Positions 15,554 to 24,763 of a DNA stretch of 64,000 nt are shown here, piece after piece. Below the pieces are notes generated by a model, which was not told the DNA's origin, searched no databases, and saw only the letters and a program-made list of their open reading frames with translations. Made by a program: the position numbers and the translations under genes. Each line of letters opens with the position of its first letter. Position 1 is the first letter of the stretch. The stretch comes from HLUCCA09 sp965277275 (GTDB taxonomy: Bacteria > Pseudomonadota > Alphaproteobacteria > Rhodobacterales > Rhodobacteraceae): contig CBDICG010000001.1 of NCBI GenBank assembly GCA_965277275.1, forward strand, positions 806,001-870,000, in the 5' to 3' direction.

Positions 15554-16873
15554 GTGAAGATCCTGTTTCTTGAGCTCGATACCGATGCCGCATGGGCTGT
15601 CTGCTCGCTGGGCCCGGCATTCCTGGCCTCCGTCGCCCGCAACGCGGGCCATACGGTCGAGATGCTGCGCGTCGGTCACGACTGGCCGCTGGAGCGCGCC
15701 ACAGCCGCCGTGGCGGAGCACGCGCCCGATCTCGTCGGCGTCTCCATGACCAGCCGCCAGTGGCTGCGGGCGCGCGACGTGCTCGGAGCGCTCCGCGCCA
15801 AGGGCGCGTGGCCCACGATCTGCGGCGGGCTCCACGCGACCTTCTCGCCCGAGCTGGTCCTCGCCGCCGAGGGTATCGACGCGGTGTGCCTTGGCGAGGG
15901 CGAGGGCCCGTTCCTCAACCTCTTGCGCCACCTCGAAGCGGGCCACGAGCTGCGCGACGCCGAAATCCAGAACATCTGGCTCAAGGGCGGCACCCACCCC
16001 GGCCTCGCCCCGCCCCTGCCCGAGATCGACGCGCTGCCCCACATGGCGCGCGACATGCTCGATGAGTACGCGGGCTGCGTGCACATGACGACACAACGCG
16101 GCTGTCCGTTCCCCTGTACCTACTGCGCCGCGCGGATGTACGACCAGCTCTACGACGGCATCGGTTCCTATGGCCGCCGCCGCTCCGTGGAGTCGGTGAT
16201 GCAGGAGTTCGAGGGGATCCGCGCCGCCGGGCCGCTCGCCTACGCGATCTTCCTCGATGACACCTTCACGATCCATCAGCCGTGGGTGTACGACTTCTGC
16301 AAGATCATGCCCGAGCGCATCGGCATCGGCTTCACGATCCACGCCCGCGCCGAAACCATGAGCCCCAAGCTGATCGACGCGCTGGCCCGCGCGGGCTGCA
16401 AGCACATCGTCTACGGCGTCGAAAGCGGCTCCGAGCGGGTCCGGCGCGAGATCATGAAACGCCCGGTCACGGATGCGCGCCTGATCGAGGTGTTCGAGCG
16501 CACGAAAGACGCGGGCATCATGGTCACGGCCAACTACATGATGGGCGTACCGGGCGAAACGAAAGCCGACATGCAGGCCACGATGGATCTGCACCGCAAG
16601 CTGAAGCCCCTCGATTTCGGCTATTTCGTCTTCTACCCCTTCCCCGGCACGCAGCTCTTCCAGGTCTGCAAGCAGCGCGGCTACCTGCCCGAGGATTGGG
16701 ACGAGCGCCCCGCCCGGCATGACGCCTCCATCCTCACCCTGCCCGAGATCAGCAAGGACGACATCGCCGAGGCCTTCCAGGCCTGGGAACAGATCCGCGC
16801 CGAGGACACCGCCGCCCGCCACGCGGCCGCCCTCTCAGCGGTGGCCCCGGCGCGGGCTGCCGCCGTCTGCTGA
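15554..16873 (+). CDS. B12-binding radical SAM protein
   Basis: A 439-residue enzyme of the cobalamin-dependent radical SAM class. The N-terminal 130 residues form a B12-binding Rossmann-type domain (VGVSMTS, then ICGGLHATFSPE and CLGEGE). The radical SAM core follows, with C-x3-C-x2-C as CPFPCTYC at residues 184-191. Later landmarks are IFLDDTFT, YGVESGSERVRREIMKR and MMGVPGETKADM, all typical of this class. The GTG at 15554 starts exactly at the Rossmann strand. The frame is open further upstream, but that part looks non-coding. It is alone in its transcription unit. Relatives include BchE, HpnP and methylthiolases, but the substrate cannot be assigned. Confidence 0.88.
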   Translation: MKILFLELDTDAAWAVCSLGPAFLASVARNAGHTVEMLRVGHDWPLERATAAVAEHAPDLVGVSMTSRQWLRARDVLGALRAKGAWPTICGGLHATFSPELVLAAEGIDAVCLGEGEGPFLNLLRHLEAGHELRDAEIQNIWLKGGTHPGLAPPLPEIDALPHMARDMLDEYAGCVHMTTQRGCPFPCTYCAARMYDQLYDGIGSYGRRRSVESVMQEFEGIRAAGPLAYAIFLDDTFTIHQPWVYDFCKIMPERIGIGFTIHARAETMSPKLIDALARAGCKHIVYGVESGSERVRREIMKRPVTDARLIEVFERTKDAGIMVTANYMMGVPGETKADMQATMDLHRKLKPLDFGYFVFYPFPGTQLFQVCKQRGYLPEDWDERPARHDASILTLPEISKDDIAEAFQAWEQIRAEDTAARHAAALSAVAPARAAAVC

Positions 16874-16929
16874 CCTGCGAGCCCGTTACGAGCGGCGGTG
16901 AACAGGCCATGACCGAGAAGGACCGCGCC

Positions 16930-17315
16930 ATGAAGAAATCCGTCATCCGGCACGACGACATGCCGGCCACTACGGTGCCTACTCAACCGCAGTTCGAGCC
17001 GGGCCGCTGCTCTATGTCTCCGGACAGGCAGGCATAGATCCCCACACCGGGGAGAAAGCGGGGGAGGATTTCTAAAGCCAGGCCCGCTGCGCGTTCGACA
17101 ACCTCGCCACCGTCCTCGCGTATACGGGCACGGACATGGCGCATGTCGTGAAGGTCACAAATTGGCTCGGGGATGCAAACGCCCGCGCCCGCCTCAACGC
17201 GCTCTTTGCCGAGGCCTTCCCGTCCGACCCTCCCGCGCGCTCGACCCCGATCGTCGACCTGCCGATGGGTCTCCTGCTCTCCATCGAGGCTGTCGCCGTC
17301 TTTCCCGACGGGTAG
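16930..17315 (+). pseudogene. ridA: Broken RidA/YjgF-family gene
   Basis: Remains of an enamine/imine deaminase of the RidA family. The start MKKSVIRHDDMP is in one frame after a good ribosome site. The rest continues in another frame from GHYGAYSTAVRAGPLLYVSG to the end LPMGLLLSIEAVAVFPDG at 17315. So there is a frameshift near 16965, probably a small deletion, and a second lesion, an in-frame TAA at 17073-17075 after GEDF. The family length is otherwise nearly complete, which points to recent loss. No intact second copy is seen in the window. Confidence 0.85.
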
Positions 17316-17451
17316 AGCAGTGGCAAGGTCCCGCGCCCGTGAACGGCGCGGGACGCGAGATCGCGTGACATGGGCAGCCCGGCCCTGTATGCTGTGGACA
17401 ACCGGCGCAAACAGGCCGGATCAGGCAGTCAGGCAACCATCGAGGCAGACC

Positions 17452-18036
17452 ATGGGTTCCTCTTCCCTTTTCGCGCCCCACATCTCGCGGCGGGGCTTTT
17501 TGGCCATGAGCAGTGCGGGCACCGCCGCAATGCTCGCGGGCTGCGCCAATGGCGTCGGCTCGAACGGTGCGGCACGCATCGACAGGCGGGTGGACGCGAC
17601 ACGCGACTTCCTTCTGTCGCGCTATCCCAACACGCAGCAGCTCGAAGCGAATTCCGCAGGCCAGCTCTATATGCCCCTCGTGACAGAAGCGGGCTTCGGC
17701 ATCGGCGGCAGCTACGGCACCGGCGCGCTGCGCATCGGCGGCGCGACAGTAGACTACTACGCCGCCGTCTCCGCGACGGTGGGCTTTCAGGCCGGCGCCC
17801 AGCAATACGCCCATACGCTGTTCTTCATGACGCCGGATGCGCTGCAGAACTTCCGCACCTCCGCAGGGTGGTCGGTTGGCGCCGATGCCGAATACGCCGT
17901 GATCGATCGCGGTGAAAACCTGTCGGCCGAGACGCTGACGTCGCTCGATCCGATCATTGCCGTCATCTTCGGCCAGACCGGGCTGATCGCGGGCGCGACG
18001 CTCGAGGGCACGAAGTACCAGCGCATCATTCCCTGA
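17452..18036 (+). CDS. SYLF/YSC84-domain lipoprotein with Tat-like signal
   Basis: A 194-residue exported protein. The N-terminus has a twin-arginine-like motif SRRGFLAMS, and a lipobox-like LAGC ends the signal near residue 31. The mature part fits the SYLF (YSC84) domain: LPLV-type segment YMPLVTEAGFGIGGSYGTG, then VDYYAAVSATVGFQAG and IVFF-type LFFMTPDAL. The end is GATLEGTKYQRIIP. SYLF proteins bind lipids, but the bacterial role is not settled. It may use the Tat system encoded at 44359-46078. The ATG at 17452 starts the signal peptide directly. Confidence 0.8.
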   Translation: MGSSSLFAPHISRRGFLAMSSAGTAAMLAGCANGVGSNGAARIDRRVDATRDFLLSRYPNTQQLEANSAGQLYMPLVTEAGFGIGGSYGTGALRIGGATVDYYAAVSATVGFQAGAQQYAHTLFFMTPDALQNFRTSAGWSVGADAEYAVIDRGENLSAETLTSLDPIIAVIFGQTGLIAGATLEGTKYQRIIP

Positions 18037-18120
18037 GCGGCGCGACCGGGCCGCCTGCCCGCGACGCGGGGGTAACACACACGGCTTGAAGCCCGGGGCC
18101 GCAGCGCCTAGCAACGCGGC

Positions 18121-18603
18121 ATGAGCTTTGTCGATCTCAAGTCGGGCAGCCCCGAAACCAGGCAGGGGGTGCTGACCCTCAACGCGGAAAACGTGGTAGA
18201 AACCGCGCCGCTTGATCCGGAGCGGCTCGACTGGATGCTGCGCCACTCGGCACTTGCGCTCGCGCGCCCGGATGGGCGCGCTTTCGTGATCTGTTTCGGC
18301 CCCGGCGCGCCTTACGACAGCCAGAATTATACGTGGTTTTCCAATCGCTACGATGACTTTCTTTATGTTGATCGCATCGTCGTCGGGCGCGAGCTTCGGG
18401 GGGCGGGTGTCGGGCGCGCGCTCTACCGTTCGGTCCTTGCCGACGCCGAGGCACGGGCCGTTCCCGTCGTGTGCGAGATCAACAAGGTCCCACCGAACCC
18501 CGGCTCGGATGCCTTTCACGCCGCCCTGGGCTTCAGCGTGATTGGCGAAGCCGAGACTGCCCCGGGCCGACGCGTGCGCTATCTGTCCAGAGCAACCGGC
18601 TGA
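18121..18603 (+). CDS. GNAT-family N-acetyltransferase
   Basis: A 160-residue acetyltransferase. The acetyl-CoA-binding loop is RELRGAGVGRALYRSVL, matching the R/Q-x-x-G-x-G/A motif. It is preceded by LYVDRIVVG on strand 4 and followed by VCEINKVPPNPGSDAFHAALGF. Such proteins are related to COG3818-type predicted acetyltransferases. The substrate is unknown. The gene has no close operon partner: the permease gene starts 98 bases later. Confidence 0.8.
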   Translation: MSFVDLKSGSPETRQGVLTLNAENVVETAPLDPERLDWMLRHSALALARPDGRAFVICFGPGAPYDSQNYTWFSNRYDDFLYVDRIVVGRELRGAGVGRALYRSVLADAEARAVPVVCEINKVPPNPGSDAFHAALGFSVIGEAETAPGRRVRYLSRATG

Positions 18604-18701
18604 AGCCCGCCCGGATCCCGGCGCGGCCAACAGGACGGCGCAGCCGTACGGCCTTGAAATACGGGCACCGCTACGCGACATGAGCCACAAAGGAGCGCGT
18701 C

Positions 18702-19838
18702 ATGGCCTTATCCGCGAATGAACAGCTCAAGTACTGGTCCGTCGCGGCCATCGTGCTTTTCACGCTGCTCTGGTTTCTGGGCGACGTGATCCTGCCCTTC
18801 GTCCTCGGCGCCGCGGTGGCTTACTGCCTCGATCCGCTGGCCGACATGCTCGAGCGCTGGAACCTGCCGCGCGCGCTGGCGGTCACCATCATCACGCTTC
18901 TGGGGCTGCTGGTTTTCGTGTTCCTTGTGCTCCTCTTCATCCCGGCCATCATCAATCAGGCCTCCACGCTGTTCTCCGCCGCGCCGGGGCTGGTGCGCGA
19001 CTTCTACGCCATGCTGCTGGAGCGTTTTCCCAACCTAGCGGACGAAAACAGCGAGCTGCGCCAGTCGCTCGACGAGTTCGGCACGCTCGTTCAGCAGCGT
19101 GGCGCGGATGTGATCAAGGCCGCGCTCTCCTCCGTCTCGTCGCTCTTCAGCATCGTGGCGCTGCTCGTCATCACTCCGGTCGTGTCGTTCTATCTGCTGC
19201 TGGATTGGGACAGGCTGGTTGCGCGGGTCGACGAGCTCTTGCCCCGCGATCACGCGCCCACAATCCGCAACATCGTGCGCCAGGTCGATCAAACGCTCGC
19301 CGGCTTCATCCGGGGCCAAGGTACGGTCTGCCTCGTGCTCGGCACGTTCTACTCGGTCGGGCTGATGCTCGTGGGGCTCGATTTCGGGCTCATGGTCGGG
19401 GCGCTCGCAGGCTTCCTGACCTTCATCCCCTATATCGGCGCGCTGGTTGGCGGCGCCCTCGCGCTCGGCATCGCGTTCTTCCAGTTCTGGGGCGAATGGC
19501 ACTGGATCGCGGCGGTGGCGATCGTGTTCTTCTCCGGCCAGTTCATCGAAGGCAACATCCTGACGCCGAAGCTCGTCGGCGACAGCGTCGGCCTGCACCC
19601 GGTCTGGCTGCTCTTTGCGCTCTCGGTTTTCGGCACGCTCTTCGGCTTTGTCGGAATGCTGGTGGCGGTGCCGGTCGCCGCGATCATCGGCGTTTTTGTC
19701 CGCTTCGGCATCGGTGAGTACAAGCGCGGGCGCCTCTACCAGGGGCTCGCCTACACAGAAAACATGCGCGACGTCGGAGAGACCACGCAACAGGCGCGCA
19801 CGATCGGCGACAAGACCTCCGACAGCGCGGCCGAATGA
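18702..19838 (+). CDS. AI-2E family (PerM-like) membrane transporter
   Basis: A 378-residue inner-membrane protein with about eight helices, matching the AI-2E/UPF0118 family. The N-terminal helices are AAIVLFTLLWFLGDVILPFVL and AVTIITLLGLLVFVFLVLLF. The later landmarks are IRGQGTVCLVLGTFYSVGL and FLTFIPYIGALVGG. The region QFIEGNILTPKLVGDSVGLHP is a family hallmark. Some members move autoinducer-2 or act in Na+/H+ exchange, and the role here is unknown. It has an AAAGGAGCG ribosome site. Its TGA overlaps the ATG of hdaA by four bases, so the two genes are coupled. Confidence 0.88.
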   Translation: MALSANEQLKYWSVAAIVLFTLLWFLGDVILPFVLGAAVAYCLDPLADMLERWNLPRALAVTIITLLGLLVFVFLVLLFIPAIINQASTLFSAAPGLVRDFYAMLLERFPNLADENSELRQSLDEFGTLVQQRGADVIKAALSSVSSLFSIVALLVITPVVSFYLLLDWDRLVARVDELLPRDHAPTIRNIVRQVDQTLAGFIRGQGTVCLVLGTFYSVGLMLVGLDFGLMVGALAGFLTFIPYIGALVGGALALGIAFFQFWGEWHWIAAVAIVFFSGQFIEGNILTPKLVGDSVGLHPVWLLFALSVFGTLFGFVGMLVAVPVAAIIGVFVRFGIGEYKRGRLYQGLAYTENMRDVGETTQQARTIGDKTSDSAAE

Positions 19839-20500
19839 GCCAGCACCAACTGACGTTCGAGCTGCCCCTGCGCACCGCGACAGGGCGCGAGGCCTTCTTC
19901 GTCGCGCCCGGCAATGCGCTCGCGCTGGCCGAGATCGACCGTTGGCGCGCCTGGCCCGCGTGCAAGCTGGCGCTGATTGGCCCCGAGGGCGCGGGCAAGA
20001 GCCACCTCGCCGCTGTCTGGGCAACCGAAGCGGGCGCCGCCACCGTCGCGGCACCCGACCTGCCCGCGCCCGATACCCTTCCCCCTTACGTCGTCGTCGA
20101 AGACGCCGAGAGCGTCGCCGGGCGCGCAGACGCGGAGGAGGCGCTGCTCCACCTCCACAACCGCACGTTGGAGGCAGGCGGCGCGCTGCTTCTGACCGCG
20201 CGCACGCCGCCCGCGCGCTGGCCCGTCCGGCTGCCCGATCTGGCCAGCCGGCTCGCCGCGACCCCCATCGCGCGCCTCGACATGCCCGATGACGCCCTCC
20301 TTGCCGCGCTCCTCGAAAAGCTCTTCGCGGATCGCCAGTTGCGCGTCAGCGCCGAGCTGATCCGCTGGTGCGTGCCCCGGATGGAGCGCTCCTTCTCCGC
20401 CGCACAGACGCTCGTCGCCGAGCTCGATGCGCGGGCGCTGGCCACGCGTCGCCCCCTCGGGCGCAAGCTTGCGGCGGAAGTGCTGGACGACACCGCCTAG
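19835..20500 (+). CDS. hdaA: DnaA regulatory inactivator Hda homologue
   Basis: A 221-residue DnaA-like AAA+ protein without the DnaA DNA-binding domain. The N-terminal QLTFELPL is a beta-clamp-binding motif, which lets Hda act with DNA-loaded DnaN to drive ATP hydrolysis by DnaA after replication starts. The Walker A loop is GPEGAGKSHL. The Walker B strand is degenerate (YVVVEDAESV), and sensor residues follow in LLLTARTPPARW. The placement between an AI-2E permease and ppk is conserved in Rhodobacterales as I know it. It is translationally coupled to the permease. Confidence 0.88.
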   Translation: MSQHQLTFELPLRTATGREAFFVAPGNALALAEIDRWRAWPACKLALIGPEGAGKSHLAAVWATEAGAATVAAPDLPAPDTLPPYVVVEDAESVAGRADAEEALLHLHNRTLEAGGALLLTARTPPARWPVRLPDLASRLAATPIARLDMPDDALLAALLEKLFADRQLRVSAELIRWCVPRMERSFSAAQTLVAELDARALATRRPLGRKLAAEVLDDTA

Positions 20501-20567
20501 ACACGGCAGAACCATCCTACCGGGGCCACGCCCGCGGTCCCCCATTTCGCCGAAAGCTCCGTTTCCC

Positions 20568-22742
20568 ATGGCCGAAGCCGATTTCCTCACAGCGCCCCTG
20601 CCCGCCCCGATCAAGGCGCCCGTCGCCCACACCACGGGCCCCAAACGCTTCTTCAATCGCGAATTGTCGTGGCTGGCGTTCAACTGGCGCGTCCTGGAGG
20701 AGGCCGAGAACCCCGCCGTTCCGCTGCTGGAGCGCGTCCGCTTCGTGTCGATCTCAGCCACCAATCTCGACGAGTTCTATACAGTCCGCGTCGCCGGCCT
20801 GCGCGAGCTGGAACGCGAGGGCCACCAGACCCCTGCCGCCGACGGGCTGACCCCCGCCGAGCAGCTCGAACTCGTCAACGCCGACGCCCGCAAGCTGCTC
20901 CAGAGCCAGCAGGTCATCTGGAACAGGCTGCGCAAAGAGCTCGACCGCGAAGGCATCCACCTCGTCGCGCCAAGCAAGCTGACCAAGGCCGACCGGGAAT
21001 ACCTCAACCAGCACTTCATCGAGCACGTCTTTCCCGTGCTCTCGCCGCTGGCCATCGATCCCGCGCATCCGTTCCCGTTCATCCCGAATGGCGGGCTCTC
21101 GCTGGCGCTCCAGCTCAAGCGCCGCTCGGATCAGGCGCCTCTGGAAGCGCTGCTGCCGATCCCGGCGCAGGTCGGCCGCTTCACCGCCCTGCCGAGCGAG
21201 CCGGGGACGCATCGCTTCATCCGCCTCGAAGACAACCTGCTCTTGCATCTTGGCGCGCTTTTTCACGGCTACGATCTGGTGGACCATTGCGTCTTCCGGG
21301 TGCTGCGCGACAGTGACCTAGAAGTCGAGGAAGAGGCCGAAGACCTCGTGCGCGAGTTCGAAACCGCCCTCAAGCGCCGCCGCCGCGGCGAGGTCATCCG
21401 CCTCACGCTCACCGAGACCCCGCCGCCCGACCTCAAGGCCATGGTGATGGACGCGCTGCACGTGACCGAGCGTGACGTCGTCGAGCTGAAGGGCCTGATC
21501 GGCATGGCCGACCTCAAGGAGCTGGTGGTCGACACCCGCCCCGATCTTCTGTGGCCGTCCTTCACCCCCCGCGTGCCGGAGCGCGTGCAGGATCACGACG
21601 GCGACATGTTCGCCGCGATCCGACAGAAGGACATGCTGCTTCACCACCCCTACGAGACGTTCGACATGGTGGTGCGCTTCCTAAATCAGGCCGCGCGCGA
21701 TCCCAACGTGCTCGCCATCAAGCAAACGCTCTACCGCACGTCCAAGAATTCACCCATCGTCGAAGCGCTGTGCGAAGCCGCCGAAGACGGCAAATCCGTC
21801 ACCGCGCTTGTCGAGCTCAAGGCCCGCTTCGACGAGGCCGCCAATATCCGCCAGTCGCGCCGGCTGGAGCGCTCGGGCGCGCATGTCGTCTACGGCTTCA
21901 TTCACCTCAAGACGCATGCCAAGATCAGCACCGTGGTGCGGCGCGAGGGCAATCGCCTCGTGACCTACACCCACTACGGCACAGGAAATTACCACCCGAT
22001 CACCGCCAAGATCTACACCGATCTCAGTTTCTTCACCTGCGACGCAGCGCTGGGGCGCGATGCGACCAAGGTGATGAACTACCTCTCCGGATACGCAGAG
22101 CCCGAAATCCTGGAGAACCTGTCGATCTCGCCCGAGGGCATGAAGCCACGGCTCGTAGAGATGATCGCCGCCGAATCCGCCCATGCCCGCGCGGGCCGGC
22201 CAGCGCAGATCTGGGCCAAGATGAACTCGCTGATCGAACCCGAGGTGATCGACGCACTCTATTCCGCCAGCCAGGCGGGCGTGCGGATCGACCTTGTCAT
22301 CCGGGGCATCTGCGGTGTCCGCCCCGGGATCAGGGGGCTCTCCGAGAACATCCGCGTCAAGAGCATCGTCGGCCGCTTCCTCGAGCATTCCCGCATCGTG
22401 TGTTTCGGCAACGGCGCGGGCCTGCCGTCCGACGGCTGCCGCGTGTTCATTTCCTCGGCCGACTGGATGGGCCGCAACCTCAACCGCCGGATCGAAACGC
22501 TCGTCGAAACGAAAAACGCGACCGTGAAGGCCCAGATCGTGAGCCAGATCATGGCCGCGAACCTTGCCGATACCGAACAGAGCTGGATCCTGCGCCCCGA
22601 TGGCCGATACGACAGGGCGTCTGTCGGAGAGACCGAAAAGGGCTTCAACTGCCACAGCTTCTTCATGGCCTACCCGTCGCTCTCGGGGCGCGGCTCGGCC
22701 GGGGCCTCCGACGTGCCGGATCTGACCCGCGTACGCACCTGA
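20568..22742 (+). CDS. ppk1: Polyphosphate kinase 1
   Basis: A 724-residue polyphosphate kinase, which reversibly transfers the ATP gamma-phosphate to polyphosphate. The N-terminal FFNRELSWLAFNWRVL and the segment TNLDEFYTVRVAGL are diagnostic. The catalytic region carries VYGFIHLKTHAKISTVVRR with the autophosphorylated histidine in THAK, and FTCDAALGRDATKVMNYL follows. The second phospholipase-D-like domain ends with FISSADWMGRNLNRRIET. The ATG at 20568 gives a family-typical N-terminus. The last codons lie inside a tandem 18-bp repeat that continues beyond the stop. ppx lies 321 bases downstream. Confidence 0.97.
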   Translation: MAEADFLTAPLPAPIKAPVAHTTGPKRFFNRELSWLAFNWRVLEEAENPAVPLLERVRFVSISATNLDEFYTVRVAGLRELEREGHQTPAADGLTPAEQLELVNADARKLLQSQQVIWNRLRKELDREGIHLVAPSKLTKADREYLNQHFIEHVFPVLSPLAIDPAHPFPFIPNGGLSLALQLKRRSDQAPLEALLPIPAQVGRFTALPSEPGTHRFIRLEDNLLLHLGALFHGYDLVDHCVFRVLRDSDLEVEEEAEDLVREFETALKRRRRGEVIRLTLTETPPPDLKAMVMDALHVTERDVVELKGLIGMADLKELVVDTRPDLLWPSFTPRVPERVQDHDGDMFAAIRQKDMLLHHPYETFDMVVRFLNQAARDPNVLAIKQTLYRTSKNSPIVEALCEAAEDGKSVTALVELKARFDEAANIRQSRRLERSGAHVVYGFIHLKTHAKISTVVRREGNRLVTYTHYGTGNYHPITAKIYTDLSFFTCDAALGRDATKVMNYLSGYAEPEILENLSISPEGMKPRLVEMIAAESAHARAGRPAQIWAKMNSLIEPEVIDALYSASQAGVRIDLVIRGICGVRPGIRGLSENIRVKSIVGRFLEHSRIVCFGNGAGLPSDGCRVFISSADWMGRNLNRRIETLVETKNATVKAQIVSQIMAANLADTEQSWILRPDGRYDRASVGETEKGFNCHSFFMAYPSLSGRGSAGASDVPDLTRVRT

Positions 22743-22838
22743 CCCAGCGTGCGCACCTGACCCCGCGTGCGCACCTGACCCCACGTGCGTACCTGGCCCG
22801 CGTGCGTATCTGACCCAGCGTGCGCACCTGACCCAGCG
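22722..22838 (+). repeat. Tandem 18-bp repeat spanning the ppk stop codon
   Basis: About six and a half units of CTGACCCAGCGTGCGCAC lie head to tail, with unit lengths of 17 or 18 bases. The first unit (22722-22738) is coding, giving the last residues L-T-R-V-R-T of polyphosphate kinase, and the TGA lies in unit 2. Units differ by only one to four bases. The 225 bases after the repeat (22839-23063) hold no gene and lead to the ppx start. Confidence 0.9.
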
Positions 22839-23063
22839 CGCCGCCGCCAGAAGCCGCGCGCAACTCCGCCACGATCCGGCGCGCCGCCCTCCCTCTCGCA
22901 CACAGCTCTTGCCCGGCACGCCGCGAACGGCTACCGGCACCGCGCCAACGCCAATCTGCGGCAAGCCGCCCCGCCTATCCGAACCAACTCGAGCCACACG
23001 TCCCTTGACCGCGCCCTGTCGCAAAGCGCACGTTGCGCAGGCGCGACGAATGAAAGACATCGC

Positions 23064-24605
23064 ATGGACGGCACACCCGACTCCGACCAGGCAACCTTCA
23101 AGGCCCCGGCCCATGCCGTGGAAGAGGACCCCGCCGCGCGGGGGCTTGACCGCGTCGCCGTTGTCGATGTCGGGTCGAACTCAGTCCGTCTTGTGATCTT
23201 TGACGGCGCCGCCCGCAGTCCGGCGTACTTTTACAACGAAAAGGTCATGGCCGGGCTGGGCACCGGAATGGCAGAGACCAACCGGCTCAATCCCGAGGGC
23301 CGCGTACGCGCGACCTCCGCCATCCAGCGCTTCGTCGCGCTGGCCGATGGCATGGGCATCGGCCCGCTCAGCACCGTCGCCACCGCCGCCGTCCGCAATG
23401 CCGAGGACGGGGCGGATTTCGTGGCCGAGATCGAGCGCACGACCGGCCTCAAGCTCGATATCGTCGATGGCGAGGAAGAAGCCCGGCTCTCGGCGCAAGG
23501 TGTCTTGCTGGGCTGGCCCACCGGCGCTGGTCTCGTCTGTGACATCGGCGGATCCTCGATGGAACTCGCCCGCATAGAGGGCGGCCGCGTCCACGAGCGC
23601 GCCACGTCAGATCTCGGCCCCCTGCGTCTCGAGGGCCTGTCGGGCGGCGCCAAGGGCCGCGCAAAAGAAATCAGCAAGACCCTCGCCAAACTGCGCCAGA
23701 AGATCGGCAAGGAGCGCCAGCTCTTCCTTGTCGGCGGCTCATGGCGCGCCATCGCCCGCCTCGACATGAAGCGTCAGGGCTATCCGCTTTCAGTGCTGCA
23801 CGATTACCCGATGACGCCACAGAGCGTGCGCGACACGGTGGATTGGGTGGCCGGTCACGATCTCGATGCGCTGCGCCGCGAGGTCGGGATCTCCGCTGCC
23901 CGGATCCGGCTCGTCCCGATCGCGAGCGAGGTGCTCTGCGCCCTGCTCGACACGTTCGGCGTCGAGACCATCACCACGTCGGGCTATGGCATCCGCGAGG
24001 GCCTGCTCTACGAAAAGATGCCCGCCCGCGTCCGCGCCCGCGACCCGCTGATTGAGGCCGCACGCCATTCCGAGCGCCTTGCCGCGCGCCTGCCCGGCTT
24101 CGGTGAAAAGCTCTATGGCTTTATCGCGCCGCTTTTTGCCCACAGCGCCATCCCCGCGCGCCTGCGCGAGGCGGCCTGCTATCTGCACGACGTCTCGTGG
24201 CGCGCCCATCCCGACTACCGTGCCGAGATCGTCTTCGACAACGCCACCCGGGGCAATCTGGGCGGGATCGACCATCCGGGCCGGGTCTATCTCGGTCTTG
24301 CGCTGATGCATCGCTACCGCAACGCCCGCCCCGGAAACCGGTTCGAGCCGCTCCTGAGCCTGCTCTCCGAAACCGAGATCCGCGAAGCCGAGATCCTTGG
24401 CCGCGCGATGCGCTTCGGCGCCATGTTCTCCGTCGCAGCACCCAACCGGCTTGGGCGGCTCAATTGGGATGCCGGCGCCGCCGAACTCGAGCTGGAGCTC
24501 CCACCAAAGGCCGCCCCGCTCTACGGCGAGGTCGCCGAGGCGCGGCTCGCCTCCCTGGCCAAGACCATGAACGCGACGGTTACAGTCACCGAAACGCCGG
24601 ACTGA
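23064..24605 (+). CDS. ppx: Ppx/GppA family exopolyphosphatase
   Basis: A 513-residue phosphatase of the ASKHA fold that removes terminal phosphate from polyphosphate, and may also act on pppGpp. The first phosphate-binding loop is VDVGSNSVRLV near residue 30 and the second is VCDIGGSSMELARI near residue 157. The C-terminal half is an HD-like helical region (REAACYLHDVSWRAHPDYRA). The ATG at 23064 is in frame and precedes a short flexible leader. It follows ppk1 on the same strand, so synthesis and breakdown of polyphosphate are encoded together. Confidence 0.94.
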   Translation: MDGTPDSDQATFKAPAHAVEEDPAARGLDRVAVVDVGSNSVRLVIFDGAARSPAYFYNEKVMAGLGTGMAETNRLNPEGRVRATSAIQRFVALADGMGIGPLSTVATAAVRNAEDGADFVAEIERTTGLKLDIVDGEEEARLSAQGVLLGWPTGAGLVCDIGGSSMELARIEGGRVHERATSDLGPLRLEGLSGGAKGRAKEISKTLAKLRQKIGKERQLFLVGGSWRAIARLDMKRQGYPLSVLHDYPMTPQSVRDTVDWVAGHDLDALRREVGISAARIRLVPIASEVLCALLDTFGVETITTSGYGIREGLLYEKMPARVRARDPLIEAARHSERLAARLPGFGEKLYGFIAPLFAHSAIPARLREAACYLHDVSWRAHPDYRAEIVFDNATRGNLGGIDHPGRVYLGLALMHRYRNARPGNRFEPLLSLLSETEIREAEILGRAMRFGAMFSVAAPNRLGRLNWDAGAAELELELPPKAAPLYGEVAEARLASLAKTMNATVTVTETPD

Positions 24606-24627
24606 CCAGCGCCCAGTCGCCGAGGCA

Positions 24628-24643
24628 CGGGGCACTTGCCCCG
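24628..24643 (+). terminator. Hairpin after ppx
   Basis: CGGGGC-ACTT-GCCCCG forms a six-base stem with a tetraloop 22 bases after the ppx stop codon. No T-run follows, so it may act with Rho or only stabilise the 3' end. Confidence 0.5.
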
Positions 24644-24763
24644 ATCAGGCCGACGCCCTCGGTTTCGCGCCACTGCGCAAGCACGCCATGAAACTCTCCG
24701 CCGAGGAAGCAACAAGGCGCGTCAGGCCATCACAAACCGCACCGCAACCCGGCCCGCACGCCC

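Noticed and set aside
22722..22838. Short repeats considered as a CRISPR array
   Set aside because: The units are contiguous without spacers, there are no cas genes, and the first unit is coding.
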